Shown one piece after another: positions 54,370 to 61,907 of a stretch of 64,000 bases of DNA (positions within the stretch are counted from its first letter, which is position 1; each line of letters starts with the position of its first letter). The DNA lies in contig NZ_JAKGAO010000011.1 in NCBI RefSeq assembly GCF_021532315.1, positions 62,001 through 126,000 on the forward strand. Reading direction: 5' to 3'. The position numbers were made by a program, and so were the translations under genes. The notes below the pieces were generated by a model. The model searched no databases, was not told where the DNA came from, and saw only the letters and a program-made list of their open reading frames with translations. Source of the DNA: Paenibacillus tarimensis (GTDB taxonomy: Bacteria; Bacillota; Bacilli; Paenibacillales; Paenibacillaceae).

Positions 54370-55986
54370 CTATCCCCCCGCCCTTAACTGAGATAAGATT
54401 TCCTGCACACTGTCGGCCGTCGTACCGTTAAGAACTGAGGGATAGAGGCCCAGAAGAATAATGAATGCTAACAGGGCAATCATGGGAACAGCCTCGATCA
54501 GCCTGGCGTCCTTCAGTTCCTCGCCGTTCTCCCTAAGCGGCCCGAAGGTAATGCCGAGCACACTGCGAAGCACATAAGCCGCCGTTATGACCATACCGGC
54601 AGCAGCCAGCACCGTCACCGCCTTCATGGATTCGAACAGCCCCAGGAAGGACAGTAACTCTCCGACAAAGCCGGACAGCCCCGGCATACCCAGAGAGGCC
54701 AGGCCTGCCGCCAGCAGAACACCGCTGATAAACGGCATAGAACGCGAAAGTCCGCCAAGCCTAGCGAGCTCCGTTGTGCCCGTTCGCTCCTGGATGCTCC
54801 CTGCAATAAGGAAGAGCAGAGCGGATATCAGCCCATGCGACACCAGCTGGAACACCGCGCCCTGGACTCCGATCTCGTTGAACGAAGCCAGCCCCAGCAG
54901 GACAATTCCCATATGGCTTAGCGAAGAATACGCGAGCACAAGCTTGAGATCTTGCTGCCTCAGGGCGAGCAGCGCCCCACACATAATATTCGCCAGTCCA
55001 AGCCAAGCGATAACTGCCGCCGCCTCCCGTGCCTCGGCCGGGAACAGCAGCATGCCGAAGCGCAGCACACCGTATGCGCCCATCTTAAGCAGCACGCCCG
55101 AGTGAATCATTACAACCGGTACCGGCGCCTCCTTATGCACGTGCAGCATCCAGGTATGGAGGGGCATGACCGGCAGTTTGATACCGAATGCTACCAGGAG
55201 CAGGATGAAGACGACCCACTTCATCTCCCCGCTCAGGTAGAATGGATTGTCTCCGCCCATCAGGTTCGGCGCCAAGTTAACGTAGGCTTCCGGATTTAGT
55301 AAGTTGGCAGCAATAATATCATAATTTCCGCTGTAGACAAGCTCTACACGATCAGCTGATTCGACCGCCTGGAAGCCGGCTGTATAGATGAGCAGAATAA
55401 AGGCGAACAGCATAACGGCCGAACCGAGACCGTTGTAGATCAAGAAGGTATTGGCTGCCTTTTCCCTGTCGAAGTAACCCCAGATGGCGATCAGGAAGAA
55501 CATGGCGACAAGCGTGAGCTCGAAGAACAGGAAGAAGAGCAGCAGGTCACGGGCCAGAAACACGCCCAGCATGCCGGTCTCCAACAGCAGGAACCAGACA
55601 TAGTAGGATTTTCTCCGCTTCCTGATGTTCACGGAAGCCAAGGCTGCCATGCATCCGATAAAGGCCGCCAGCATAACAAGCGGAAGCGATAATCCGTCTA
55701 TCGCCAGATCATACTGGAACTGATAGATAAAGGATGTGACCGAGCCGTTTAACGCTTCGCGGTTCAAGGCCACATCCATCCAGGCCGTCTGTTCCCGGAA
55801 TTGATCTGCTGTTGCAGCATCATATTGTCCGAACAGCCATAGTGAAAGCATAAACGGCAACAGCGCTGAGACAACAGCAGTCAGGCGCAGCAGCCGGGTC
55901 TGCCTGCGCGGCACAAGCAGCAGAACACAAACACCGAGAATCGGTGTAAACACCAGAAGAGTTAGCCATGGGATGGTTTCAGCCAT
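54370..55986 (-). CDS. nuoM: NADH-quinone oxidoreductase subunit M
   Basis: 538 residues, about 14 membrane helices. Antiporter-like subunit with FFELTLVAMFFLIAIWGY (about 152-169), the Lys of FGIKLPVMPLHTWM (about 254-267) and YSSLSHMGIVLLG. Full length with a complete frame. It overlaps the nuoL stop in TAATG, so the two are translated in a coupled way. No sign of mutation. Confidence 0.96.
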   Translation of the reverse strand: MAETIPWLTLLVFTPILGVCVLLLVPRRQTRLLRLTAVVSALLPFMLSLWLFGQYDAATADQFREQTAWMDVALNREALNGSVTSFIYQFQYDLAIDGLSLPLVMLAAFIGCMAALASVNIRKRRKSYYVWFLLLETGMLGVFLARDLLLFFLFFELTLVAMFFLIAIWGYFDREKAANTFLIYNGLGSAVMLFAFILLIYTAGFQAVESADRVELVYSGNYDIIAANLLNPEAYVNLAPNLMGGDNPFYLSGEMKWVVFILLLVAFGIKLPVMPLHTWMLHVHKEAPVPVVMIHSGVLLKMGAYGVLRFGMLLFPAEAREAAAVIAWLGLANIMCGALLALRQQDLKLVLAYSSLSHMGIVLLGLASFNEIGVQGAVFQLVSHGLISALLFLIAGSIQERTGTTELARLGGLSRSMPFISGVLLAAGLASLGMPGLSGFVGELLSFLGLFESMKAVTVLAAAGMVITAAYVLRSVLGITFGPLRENGEELKDARLIEAVPMIALLAFIILLGLYPSVLNGTTADSVQEILSQLRAGG

Positions 55987-57881
55987 TACCAGAACCTCCT
56001 TCCGGCGACAGCCACAATCAAGACAACCAGACCCGCTACGGCCAGCAATCCATACGTCTGCACCTGTCCGTTCTGCATGCGGGTTCCCGCCCTGCCCGCA
56101 AGCATAGCAAGGCCTCCGGCTAACCGGACTGCCCCGCCAACAACATAACGGTCAATGAGCACAAGCAGCGTTCCGAGCCCCAAGACCGGCCGCACAATGC
56201 AGTAGTGGTACAGTTCGTCGATGTAATATTTATTGTCCAGCAGGTTAACCAGCCATGGTAACCGGGCAGCTGCAGCCGACCGGGAGATCATGCCTTTCCC
56301 GTAGACAAGCCACCCGATGTAGAGGCCAAGAGCGGCAACTGCCGTTGACATGATCATAACCTCAGCGCCGCTGTCATGCTGCGGGCTGTACCCGCTGCCC
56401 AGCAGCCAGCTGCCGAGACGTCCCCAGCCCTCCCAAGGCAGCTCCACCAGACCCAGCAAAGCCGCCGGGACGGCCAGAATGATGAGCGGCACAGTCATGA
56501 TCAATGGTGATTCGAGCGACTTCCGAGAACCTGGCTGCGCGCCGGATTTGCCGCCGAAGACCAGGATGAATAAGCGTGACATATACATTGCGGTAAGCAG
56601 CGAGGCTGCCAGCCCGGCAGCGAACAGCAGAGGATGGCCCTTATCCAGAACAGCGGCGAGGATTGCATCCTTCGACCAGAAGCCCGACAGCGGCGGAATG
56701 CCCGCAAGCGCGAGCGCGCCGATTGCGAAGGTGAAGGCCGTTACCCGCATCCGCCGTCCAAGGCCGCCCATCTCATGGATGTTTCGGGTATGGACGGCAT
56801 GAATCACACTTCCCGCCCCCAGGAACAGCAGCGCCTGGAAGAAGGCATGTGTCAGCAGATGGAAGATGCCACCGGTCAGCGATCCTGCGCCCAGCGCCAG
56901 CATCATAAAGCCTAGTTGGCTGATGGCGGAATAGGCCAAAATCCGCTTTAAATCCTTTTGAACCAAAGCGATAGACGCCGCAAACAGGGCTGTAAAGGCC
57001 CCAATGATCGCTACAGTCTCCATCGCTGCCGCAGAGGCTTCGAATATACTGTATGTACGGGCGATCAGGAACACACCCGCTGCCACCATCGTAGCCGCAT
57101 GAATAAGTGCGCTGATCGGCGTCGGGCCTTCCATCGCATCCGGAAGCCAGACATGCAGCGGGAATTGCCCCGACTTGCCTGCCGCCCCCGCGAAGATCAA
57201 TAGAGCGATGACAGTCGTTATGCCTTGGGCAATTAGCCCGGACTGCCCTTCATTGAATACATTCTGAATAGCCGAGAACGACAGCTCATGCTCCGGCATA
57301 TACCAGAACAGCATCAGGACAGCGATGAGAAGACCGACATCCCCGACCCTTGTGACCAGGAAAGCCTTCTTCGCCGCAGCCTTGGCGGCGGGCTTCGCAT
57401 ACCAGAAGCCAATCAGAAGGAACGAGCAAACACCTACAAGCTCCCAGAACATATAAAGCATCAGCAGATTATCGGCCAGCACGAGTCCCAGCATGGAGAA
57501 GGTGAAGAGCGAGATATAGGCGTAGAACACCGTTATCCGTTCGTCATTCTTCATGTATCCTGCTGAATACATGCAGACCAGAAAGCTGATTAGCGAGACC
57601 ATCGCCAGCATCACGGCCGTCAGATTCGTAACGTCAAATCCGATCGTCAACTGAAAGCCGCGGGTTGCAATCCAGTCATAGGACGCATTGTACTCGGCCG
57701 CCCTGCCGTCCAGCCGTTCAACAAGCACAAGCATAGAGAGCAGGAATGACGCCAGGGATGCCGCCATAGCCGTCACAATTCCGGCTGTGCGCATTCCTCT
57801 GCCGGCCGCCGCGAGAATCAGGAAAGCACCGAGCGGAAAGATCGGAATGAGCCAAGCATAATGCGAATAAACAGTATCCAC
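55986..57881 (-). CDS. nuoL: NADH-quinone oxidoreductase subunit L
   Basis: 631 residues, about 16 membrane helices including a C-terminal extension. Key features are MFWELVGVCSFLLIG (about 144-158), AGKSGQFPLHVWLPDAMEGP (about 232-251) and YSAISQLGFMM. Start is GTG 57881 with GAGGAGG upstream, inside the 3' end of the shortened nuoK. The frame is complete, so this gene has escaped the damage seen immediately upstream. Confidence 0.96.
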   Translation of the reverse strand: MDTVYSHYAWLIPIFPLGAFLILAAAGRGMRTAGIVTAMAASLASFLLSMLVLVERLDGRAAEYNASYDWIATRGFQLTIGFDVTNLTAVMLAMVSLISFLVCMYSAGYMKNDERITVFYAYISLFTFSMLGLVLADNLLMLYMFWELVGVCSFLLIGFWYAKPAAKAAAKKAFLVTRVGDVGLLIAVLMLFWYMPEHELSFSAIQNVFNEGQSGLIAQGITTVIALLIFAGAAGKSGQFPLHVWLPDAMEGPTPISALIHAATMVAAGVFLIARTYSIFEASAAAMETVAIIGAFTALFAASIALVQKDLKRILAYSAISQLGFMMLALGAGSLTGGIFHLLTHAFFQALLFLGAGSVIHAVHTRNIHEMGGLGRRMRVTAFTFAIGALALAGIPPLSGFWSKDAILAAVLDKGHPLLFAAGLAASLLTAMYMSRLFILVFGGKSGAQPGSRKSLESPLIMTVPLIILAVPAALLGLVELPWEGWGRLGSWLLGSGYSPQHDSGAEVMIMSTAVAALGLYIGWLVYGKGMISRSAAAARLPWLVNLLDNKYYIDELYHYCIVRPVLGLGTLLVLIDRYVVGGAVRLAGGLAMLAGRAGTRMQNGQVQTYGLLAVAGLVVLIVAVAGRRFW

Positions 57882-57885
57882 CCGT

Positions 57886-58041
57886 CTACCTCCTCATCTC
57901 ATCAAATTCATCAGCCTGGACGGTTCCCTTAAGGCGGAACAAGGCAATCAGAAGGACGATCACCGCATTTCGCTTAGTCAGGGCCCCGCAGAGCCCAATA
58001 CAGAACAGGATCGCGGCCAGCATCAGATAGGAAGGCAGCAT
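57886..58041 (-). pseudogene. nuoK: nuoK with in-frame internal deletion
   Basis: ATG 58041 (GGAAGGAGG upstream) opens a frame of 51 residues beginning MLPSYLMLAAILFCIG and KRNAVIVLL, which is the start of NuoK, then jumps directly to IALFRLKGTVQADEFDEM, its C-terminus. NuoK is normally about 100 residues, so about 50 residues are missing, including helix 2 and most of helix 3 with their conserved membrane Glu residues. The frame stays open, but the protein cannot work as NuoK. Confidence 0.85.
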
Positions 58042-58043
58042 TC

Positions 58044-58288
58044 CTAGTCAGCCTCCTTCCGGTGAGCACAATCGACCCAATAAAAGCCACCGTCAGCAGC
58101 ACCGATACCAGCTCAAAGGGAATGACGTGCTGCGTAAACAGCAGCTTGCCAATCTCCAGTGTGTTATCCTCTGCTCGCTCTGCCTGCTCTGCCGCTGGAA
58201 AGGTCGTCGTGCGGATGGCGTAAAACAGGATGCCTAGCAGCGATACAGCCGCCAGCAGGCCGAGCACCTCGGGCGTCTTTCCGTCCGG
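58044..58288 (-). pseudogene. nuoJ: nuoJ remnant (C-terminal half, frameshifted)
   Basis: The stretch LGLLAAVSLLGILFYAI ... LFTQHVIPFELVSVLLTVAF is the second half of NuoJ. Its N-terminal half is gone and the remnant joins nuoH sequence near 58275-58290. At the 3' end the sequence CTCACCGGAAGG lacks one C: with CTCACCCGGAAG it would read LTRKEAD and stop at 58046-58044 just before nuoK. As it stands the frame runs on to 57974. Confidence 0.8.
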
Positions 58289-58548
58289 TTGAGCTCCGAG
58301 ACCGCCGCGATAATAAAAACTCCAAAAACCGATGATTTACGGAAGGAAATGCCAATTCCATAACCACCCGCCAGACTGCGCTTCTACGATTGTACGCAAA
58401 TTCATGCTTTCGCTCAACATCACCGTGCCGACAATTGAGATGACCAAAGGCACTTCATAGCTGATCATCTAAGCTGCGGAGCGCATGCCGCCAAGCAGCT
58501 CATACTTATTATGGATGCCCAGCCGCCCAGCACAATGGCCAGAGTGGA
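58280..58548 (-). pseudogene. nuoH: nuoH remnant with two nonsense mutations and two frameshifts
   Basis: Reading across frames gives STLAIVLGGWAS, NKYELLGGMRSAA, a TAG (58471-58469), MISYEVPLVISIVGT, LSESMNLRTIVEAQSGGW, a TAA (58339-58337), then IIGFW and VFIIAAVSELNRT. This is the middle of NuoH. Both stops fall where NuoH has Gln (CAG to TAG, CAA to TAA). One base seems lost near 58510 (TCCATAATAAG) and one A gained near 58319. The N-terminal part and everything after NRT are deleted. Confidence 0.85.
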
Positions 58549-58550
58549 CA

Positions 58551-58880
58551 TTAGAGCAGCCCGACCAGCAGCAGGGCCACGAAGATCAGCATTTCGACCA
58601 GCACGAAGAGGCCGAGCTTATGATAAGCGACGGCCCAGGGATATAAGATAACGGTTTCTACATCAAAAATGACAAACATGAGAGCCAACAAGTAGTAGCG
58701 GATGTTGAACCGCACTTGTCCTTCACCGACCGGCTCATTGCCCCTCTCGTACGTTGTCCGCTTCTCTTCCGTCGGTTTGTTCGGGCGCAGCAGCCTTCCA
58801 GCCGTTAACGCCGCAGCCGGAAGCAGGACACCAAGCAGGATGAAGATGGTTACCACAACATAGTTGTTCATGTACACCAT
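58551..58880 (-). CDS. nuoA: NADH-quinone oxidoreductase subunit A, C-terminally clipped
   Basis: 109 residues with three membrane helices and the NuoA motifs YERGNEP (about 48) and [11 protein letters not shown] (about 75). It ends [11 protein letters not shown] at a stop created where nuoH sequence begins, so about ten C-terminal residues are missing. ATG 58880 has GGAGG seven bases upstream; a longer frame to 58910 would include that site. nuoB, nuoC and nuoD, which should follow, are absent. A good SigA promoter lies upstream. Confidence 0.85.
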   Translation of the reverse strand: MVYMNNYVVVTIFILLGVLLPAAALTAGRLLRPNKPTEEKRTTYERGNEPVGEGQVRFNIRYYLLALMFVIFDVETVILYPWAVAYHKLGLFVLVEMLIFVALLLVGLL

Positions 58881-58941
58881 ACCGTCACCTCCAGCCGGAC
58901 AATCGGCCAACTTGACAGAGGGCCGTCAAATTTCCTTCACA

Positions 58942-58970
58942 ATTATAACAAAACCTTCCATTCTAGTCTA
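58942..58970 (-). promoter_or_regulatory. SigA promoter of the nuo operon
   Basis: Minus strand TAGACT (58970-58965), 17-base spacer, TATAAT (58947-58942), about 60 bases before nuoA. The promoter looks intact, so the remaining nuoLMN may still be transcribed. Confidence 0.65.
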
Positions 58971-59070
58971 TGATTCCGTTCACTACAATCCGGTCCTTTA
59001 CATGCTTGCCCGTGTGCCTGACCTAGTCCTCCGTAAGGCTGGGCTGTGCCCCTCATCTTGTCCCTCACCG

Positions 59071-59115
59071 GTAAAATAAAGAAGACGAGCCCTCGCCGGA
59101 GGAGGAGTCGTCTTC
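59071..59115 (-). terminator. Intrinsic terminator after the ABC exporter gene
   Basis: GAAGACGA (59081-59088) pairs with TCGTCTTC (59108-59115), with an inner GCCCTC/GGAGGA-type helix, followed by TTTATTTTA on the minus strand. Confidence 0.75.
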
Positions 59116-59160
59116 ACTATTCTATACACCGTAGCCGTGGCCGGCACTCCAATCTGCTTA

Positions 59161-60888
59161 TTATACCGTCGATGCTTCGCCAAACTGCGCCCGGTGCAGC
59201 CTGGAGTAGACGCCGCCGCGAAGCAGCAGCTCCTCATGAGTGCCCTGTTCGGCAACTCCTTCCTCGGTCACGACCACAATCCGGTCTGCGCCGCGAATTG
59301 TAGCAAGACGGTGCGCAATAATCAACGTCGTCCGGTTAACGGCAAGCTCATCCAATGCCTGCTGGATAACCCTCTCCGTCTCGGTATCGAGTGCCGAAGT
59401 CGCCTCGTCCAGGATAAGAATCGGCGGATTCTTCAGGAACATCCGGGCAATCGCGAGACGCTGGCGCTGTCCGCCAGAGAGCTTCAGACCGCGTTCGCCA
59501 ATGACCGTGTCCATCCCTTGCGGCAGGCCGGCTATCATGCCTTCCAAATGGGCACGGCGTGCCGCCTCCCATATCGCATCATCGTCTGCATCCAGCCTTC
59601 CATAGGCGATATTCTCTCGAATCGTGCCGCTGAACAAAAAGACATCCTGCTGCACAATGCCGATGTGAGAGCGCAGTGACTGCTGGGTCATATCACGGAT
59701 ATCGATACCATCGATGCGGATTTTCCCCATGTCAACATCATAGAAGCGGGGAATCAGGCTGCAGATAGTCGACTTGCCGGCACCCGAAGGGCCTACGAGG
59801 GCAATCGTCTCCCCTGCGCGAACCTGCAAATCCACATCCTGCAGAACAGGCAGCCCCGGCTCGTAGCCGAAGGTAACTCCACTGAACTCTATATCCCCCC
59901 GCAAATGCTGTACCTCTACTGCGTTTGGCTTGTCCTTCACGTCCGGCTCCGAATCCATCAGCTCACAGAACCGCTGGAAGCCGGCCATTCCCTTCGGATA
60001 GGATTCCATCAGGGCATTAATCTTCTCAATCGGCTTCAGAAAGATGTTGACATAAAGCAGGAAGCCAACTAACTCGCCGTAGCTCAGCCGGCCGTTATAC
60101 GCGAACCATGCGCCGCAAACCAGCACAATGACCGAGATCAGCCGGGTCAGCATGTACATGCCGGATGAGCTGAACGAGATCGCCAAATAAGAGCTCAGCT
60201 TGGCTTGACGGAATTTGGCGTTATTCTTACGGAAACGGTTGATTTCAAATGCTTCGTTGCCGAATGATTTTACAACCCGGATACCCGAAATGCTGTCTTC
60301 TACCCGCGCATTCACATCGGCGATGCTTCTGAACATCTGGGTGGCCGCCTTGTGCAGCTTCACATTAAAGTACGCAATCAGCCAGGCAATAACCGGAACC
60401 ACCGTAAAGGTAATAAGCGCCAGCTCCCAGTTCACGGTCCACATAATGCCGAATGCGCCAGCGAATGTCATCAGCGCAATGAACAGATCCTCCGGCCCAT
60501 GATGCGCCATCTCACCGATTTCGAACAGATCGTTGGTAATCCGCGACATCAGGTGTCCAGTCTTCGTATTATCGAAGTAACGGAACGACTGCTTCTGCAC
60601 ATGGTTGAACGCCTGCTGCCGCATGTCGGTCTCAATATTGATACCCAGCTTGTGACCCCAGTAGCTGACTACAAAATGCAGAGCCATGCTCAGCAGATAG
60701 ACAGCAAGCAAAATGACGCCAGCCGTCGCAATCTCACCCCACTGATTCTTCGGCAGCAGCTCATCGATCACCCACGATACAGCCAGCGGAAAAGCCAGCT
60801 CCAGCAAAGCGACCACTACAGCACAGCCGAAATCCAGTATAAACAGCCGCTTATGCGGCCGGTAATACCCCATAAAACGTCGAATCAT
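59161..60888 (-). CDS. ABC exporter, fused membrane and ATPase domains
   Basis: 575 residues. A type I exporter membrane domain with six helices (about 10-300) is fused to an ATPase domain (about 335-565): Walker A GPSGAGKST, signature LSGGQRQR, Walker B ILILDEATSALD and H-loop AHRLAT. Such MsbA/BmrA-like half-transporters form homodimers that export lipids, peptides or drugs; the substrate is unknown. ATG 60888 with GGGAGG seven bases upstream is preferred over the extension to 60921. It stands alone with its own terminator. The 264 bases upstream hold only the dps terminator. Confidence 0.92.
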   Translation of the reverse strand: MIRRFMGYYRPHKRLFILDFGCAVVVALLELAFPLAVSWVIDELLPKNQWGEIATAGVILLAVYLLSMALHFVVSYWGHKLGINIETDMRQQAFNHVQKQSFRYFDNTKTGHLMSRITNDLFEIGEMAHHGPEDLFIALMTFAGAFGIMWTVNWELALITFTVVPVIAWLIAYFNVKLHKAATQMFRSIADVNARVEDSISGIRVVKSFGNEAFEINRFRKNNAKFRQAKLSSYLAISFSSSGMYMLTRLISVIVLVCGAWFAYNGRLSYGELVGFLLYVNIFLKPIEKINALMESYPKGMAGFQRFCELMDSEPDVKDKPNAVEVQHLRGDIEFSGVTFGYEPGLPVLQDVDLQVRAGETIALVGPSGAGKSTICSLIPRFYDVDMGKIRIDGIDIRDMTQQSLRSHIGIVQQDVFLFSGTIRENIAYGRLDADDDAIWEAARRAHLEGMIAGLPQGMDTVIGERGLKLSGGQRQRLAIARMFLKNPPILILDEATSALDTETERVIQQALDELAVNRTTLIIAHRLATIRGADRIVVVTEEGVAEQGTHEELLLRGGVYSRLHRAQFGEASTV

Positions 60889-61039
60889 CGTACGACCTCC
60901 CGGACACCTTACTGATAACAATTCTCACTAATCATAAGGAGTACTTCCCTGCCTGTCAAGTCCGCAGCCAGCTTTAGACATCTTCTGCAGACCAGCAGGC
61001 AAGTCAAGCCGTTATCCACTTCGATAGATGTATAAACAG

Positions 61040-61080
61040 AAAAAGCCGCCCCTCCGGGGTTGATCCCCGTCGGAGCCGCT
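61040..61080 (-). terminator. Intrinsic terminator after dps
   Basis: AGCCGCCCCTCCGGGG folds with CCCCGTCGGAGCCGCT in an imperfect GC-rich stem; the minus strand ends in five T (61044-61040). Confidence 0.7.
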
Positions 61081-61152
61081 TGTTTGGTTTCCGCTATGTG
61101 CTGGTGCTGGCTGTATAGGGCCAGGCTTCAGAGCGGCCATCGTATTCCTGTC

Positions 61153-61617
61153 TTATTTTCCCGCGTAGGAATCCAGCATCCAGATATGCTTCTGCAGCTT
61201 CTCAACCATACCGATCAGCATATCCGATGTCGGCATATCACCTTCCTCTTCAGCCGCCTCAGCAAGCTCCAGGAAGTCCTTCGCCATAGCGCGGTAGTCA
61301 TCTGCAATGTTTTGAACCATTTCGGTCGGATCTTCTCCGCCCTGAGCTTCCTTGATTGTAGCCAGCTCCATATACTCTTTCATTGTGGCCGAAGGCTTCT
61401 CGCCGATTGCCAGCATGCGCTCAGCGATTTCGTCCATCATCTCAGTCACTTCATTATAGAGCTCTTCGAATTTCACATGCAGCGTGAAGAAGTTTGGTCC
61501 CTTTACATACCAGTGATAGTTATGCAGCTTGACGTACAGCACATTGCCGTTTGCCACTTGTTTGTTCAGCTCTTTGCCGATATTCACCTTGGTTGTGGTA
61601 GATTCCTTCTTAGCCAT
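61153..61617 (-). CDS. dps: Dps-family ferritin-like DNA-protection protein
   Basis: 154 residues. The Dps ferroxidase ligands are in place: His35 in HWYVKGPNF, His47 in FTLH, Asp62 and Glu66 in DEIAER. It oxidises and stores iron using peroxide and protects DNA. ATG 61617 has AAGGGG upstream. A GTCCTG-CAT-CAGGAC inverted repeat (61655-61669) lies about 38 bases before the start and could be an operator. The neighbouring FhuB-type permease also concerns iron. Confidence 0.94.
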   Translation of the reverse strand: MAKKESTTTKVNIGKELNKQVANGNVLYVKLHNYHWYVKGPNFFTLHVKFEELYNEVTEMMDEIAERMLAIGEKPSATMKEYMELATIKEAQGGEDPTEMVQNIADDYRAMAKDFLELAEAAEEEGDMPTSDMLIGMVEKLQKHIWMLDSYAGK

Positions 61618-61692
61618 CTTCGAAAACCCCTTTCCGTTCCAATAGGATTTGCTTGTCCTGCATCAGGACTAGTCTGCCCTGCTGAACTGTAT

Positions 61693-61718
61693 TTACCCCG
61701 GGGCTTTGCGGGCCAAAC
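61693..61718 (-). promoter_or_regulatory. Possible stress promoter (SigB-like) of dps
   Basis: Minus strand GTTTGG (61718-61713), 14-base spacer, GGGTAA (61698-61693), which resembles GTTTAA-N12/14-GGGTAT. Whether this organism has SigB is unknown, so this is tentative. Confidence 0.3.
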
Positions 61719-61840
61719 AGAAGGAGCGGCGTCCGTGCAAGCAGCTGGAGGTAAACGGGGACTCTCCTTAACATTAAATTGTCCATTAACCTGACTTTAG
61801 TTGCAGTTCTCTAGGCTTAAACAGATAGATGACTTGCCAA

Positions 61841-61882
61841 AAAAAAAGCGCAGCCCTGTTGATGAGTAAGGGCTGCGCTTTT
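61841..61882 (-). terminator. Intrinsic terminator after the FhuB-type permease
   Basis: AAAAGCGCAGCCCT (61844-61857) pairs perfectly with AGGGCTGCGCTTTT (61869-61882); the minus strand ends in a run of T. Confidence 0.9.
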
Positions 61883-61907
61883 CATTTTGTAATAATCTTT
61901 TTCAAAT

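Noticed and set aside
57974-58267. The 97-codon frame as a separate intact gene
   Set aside because: It is the C-terminal half of nuoJ read past its natural stop because of a one-base loss, and it overlaps nuoK out of frame.
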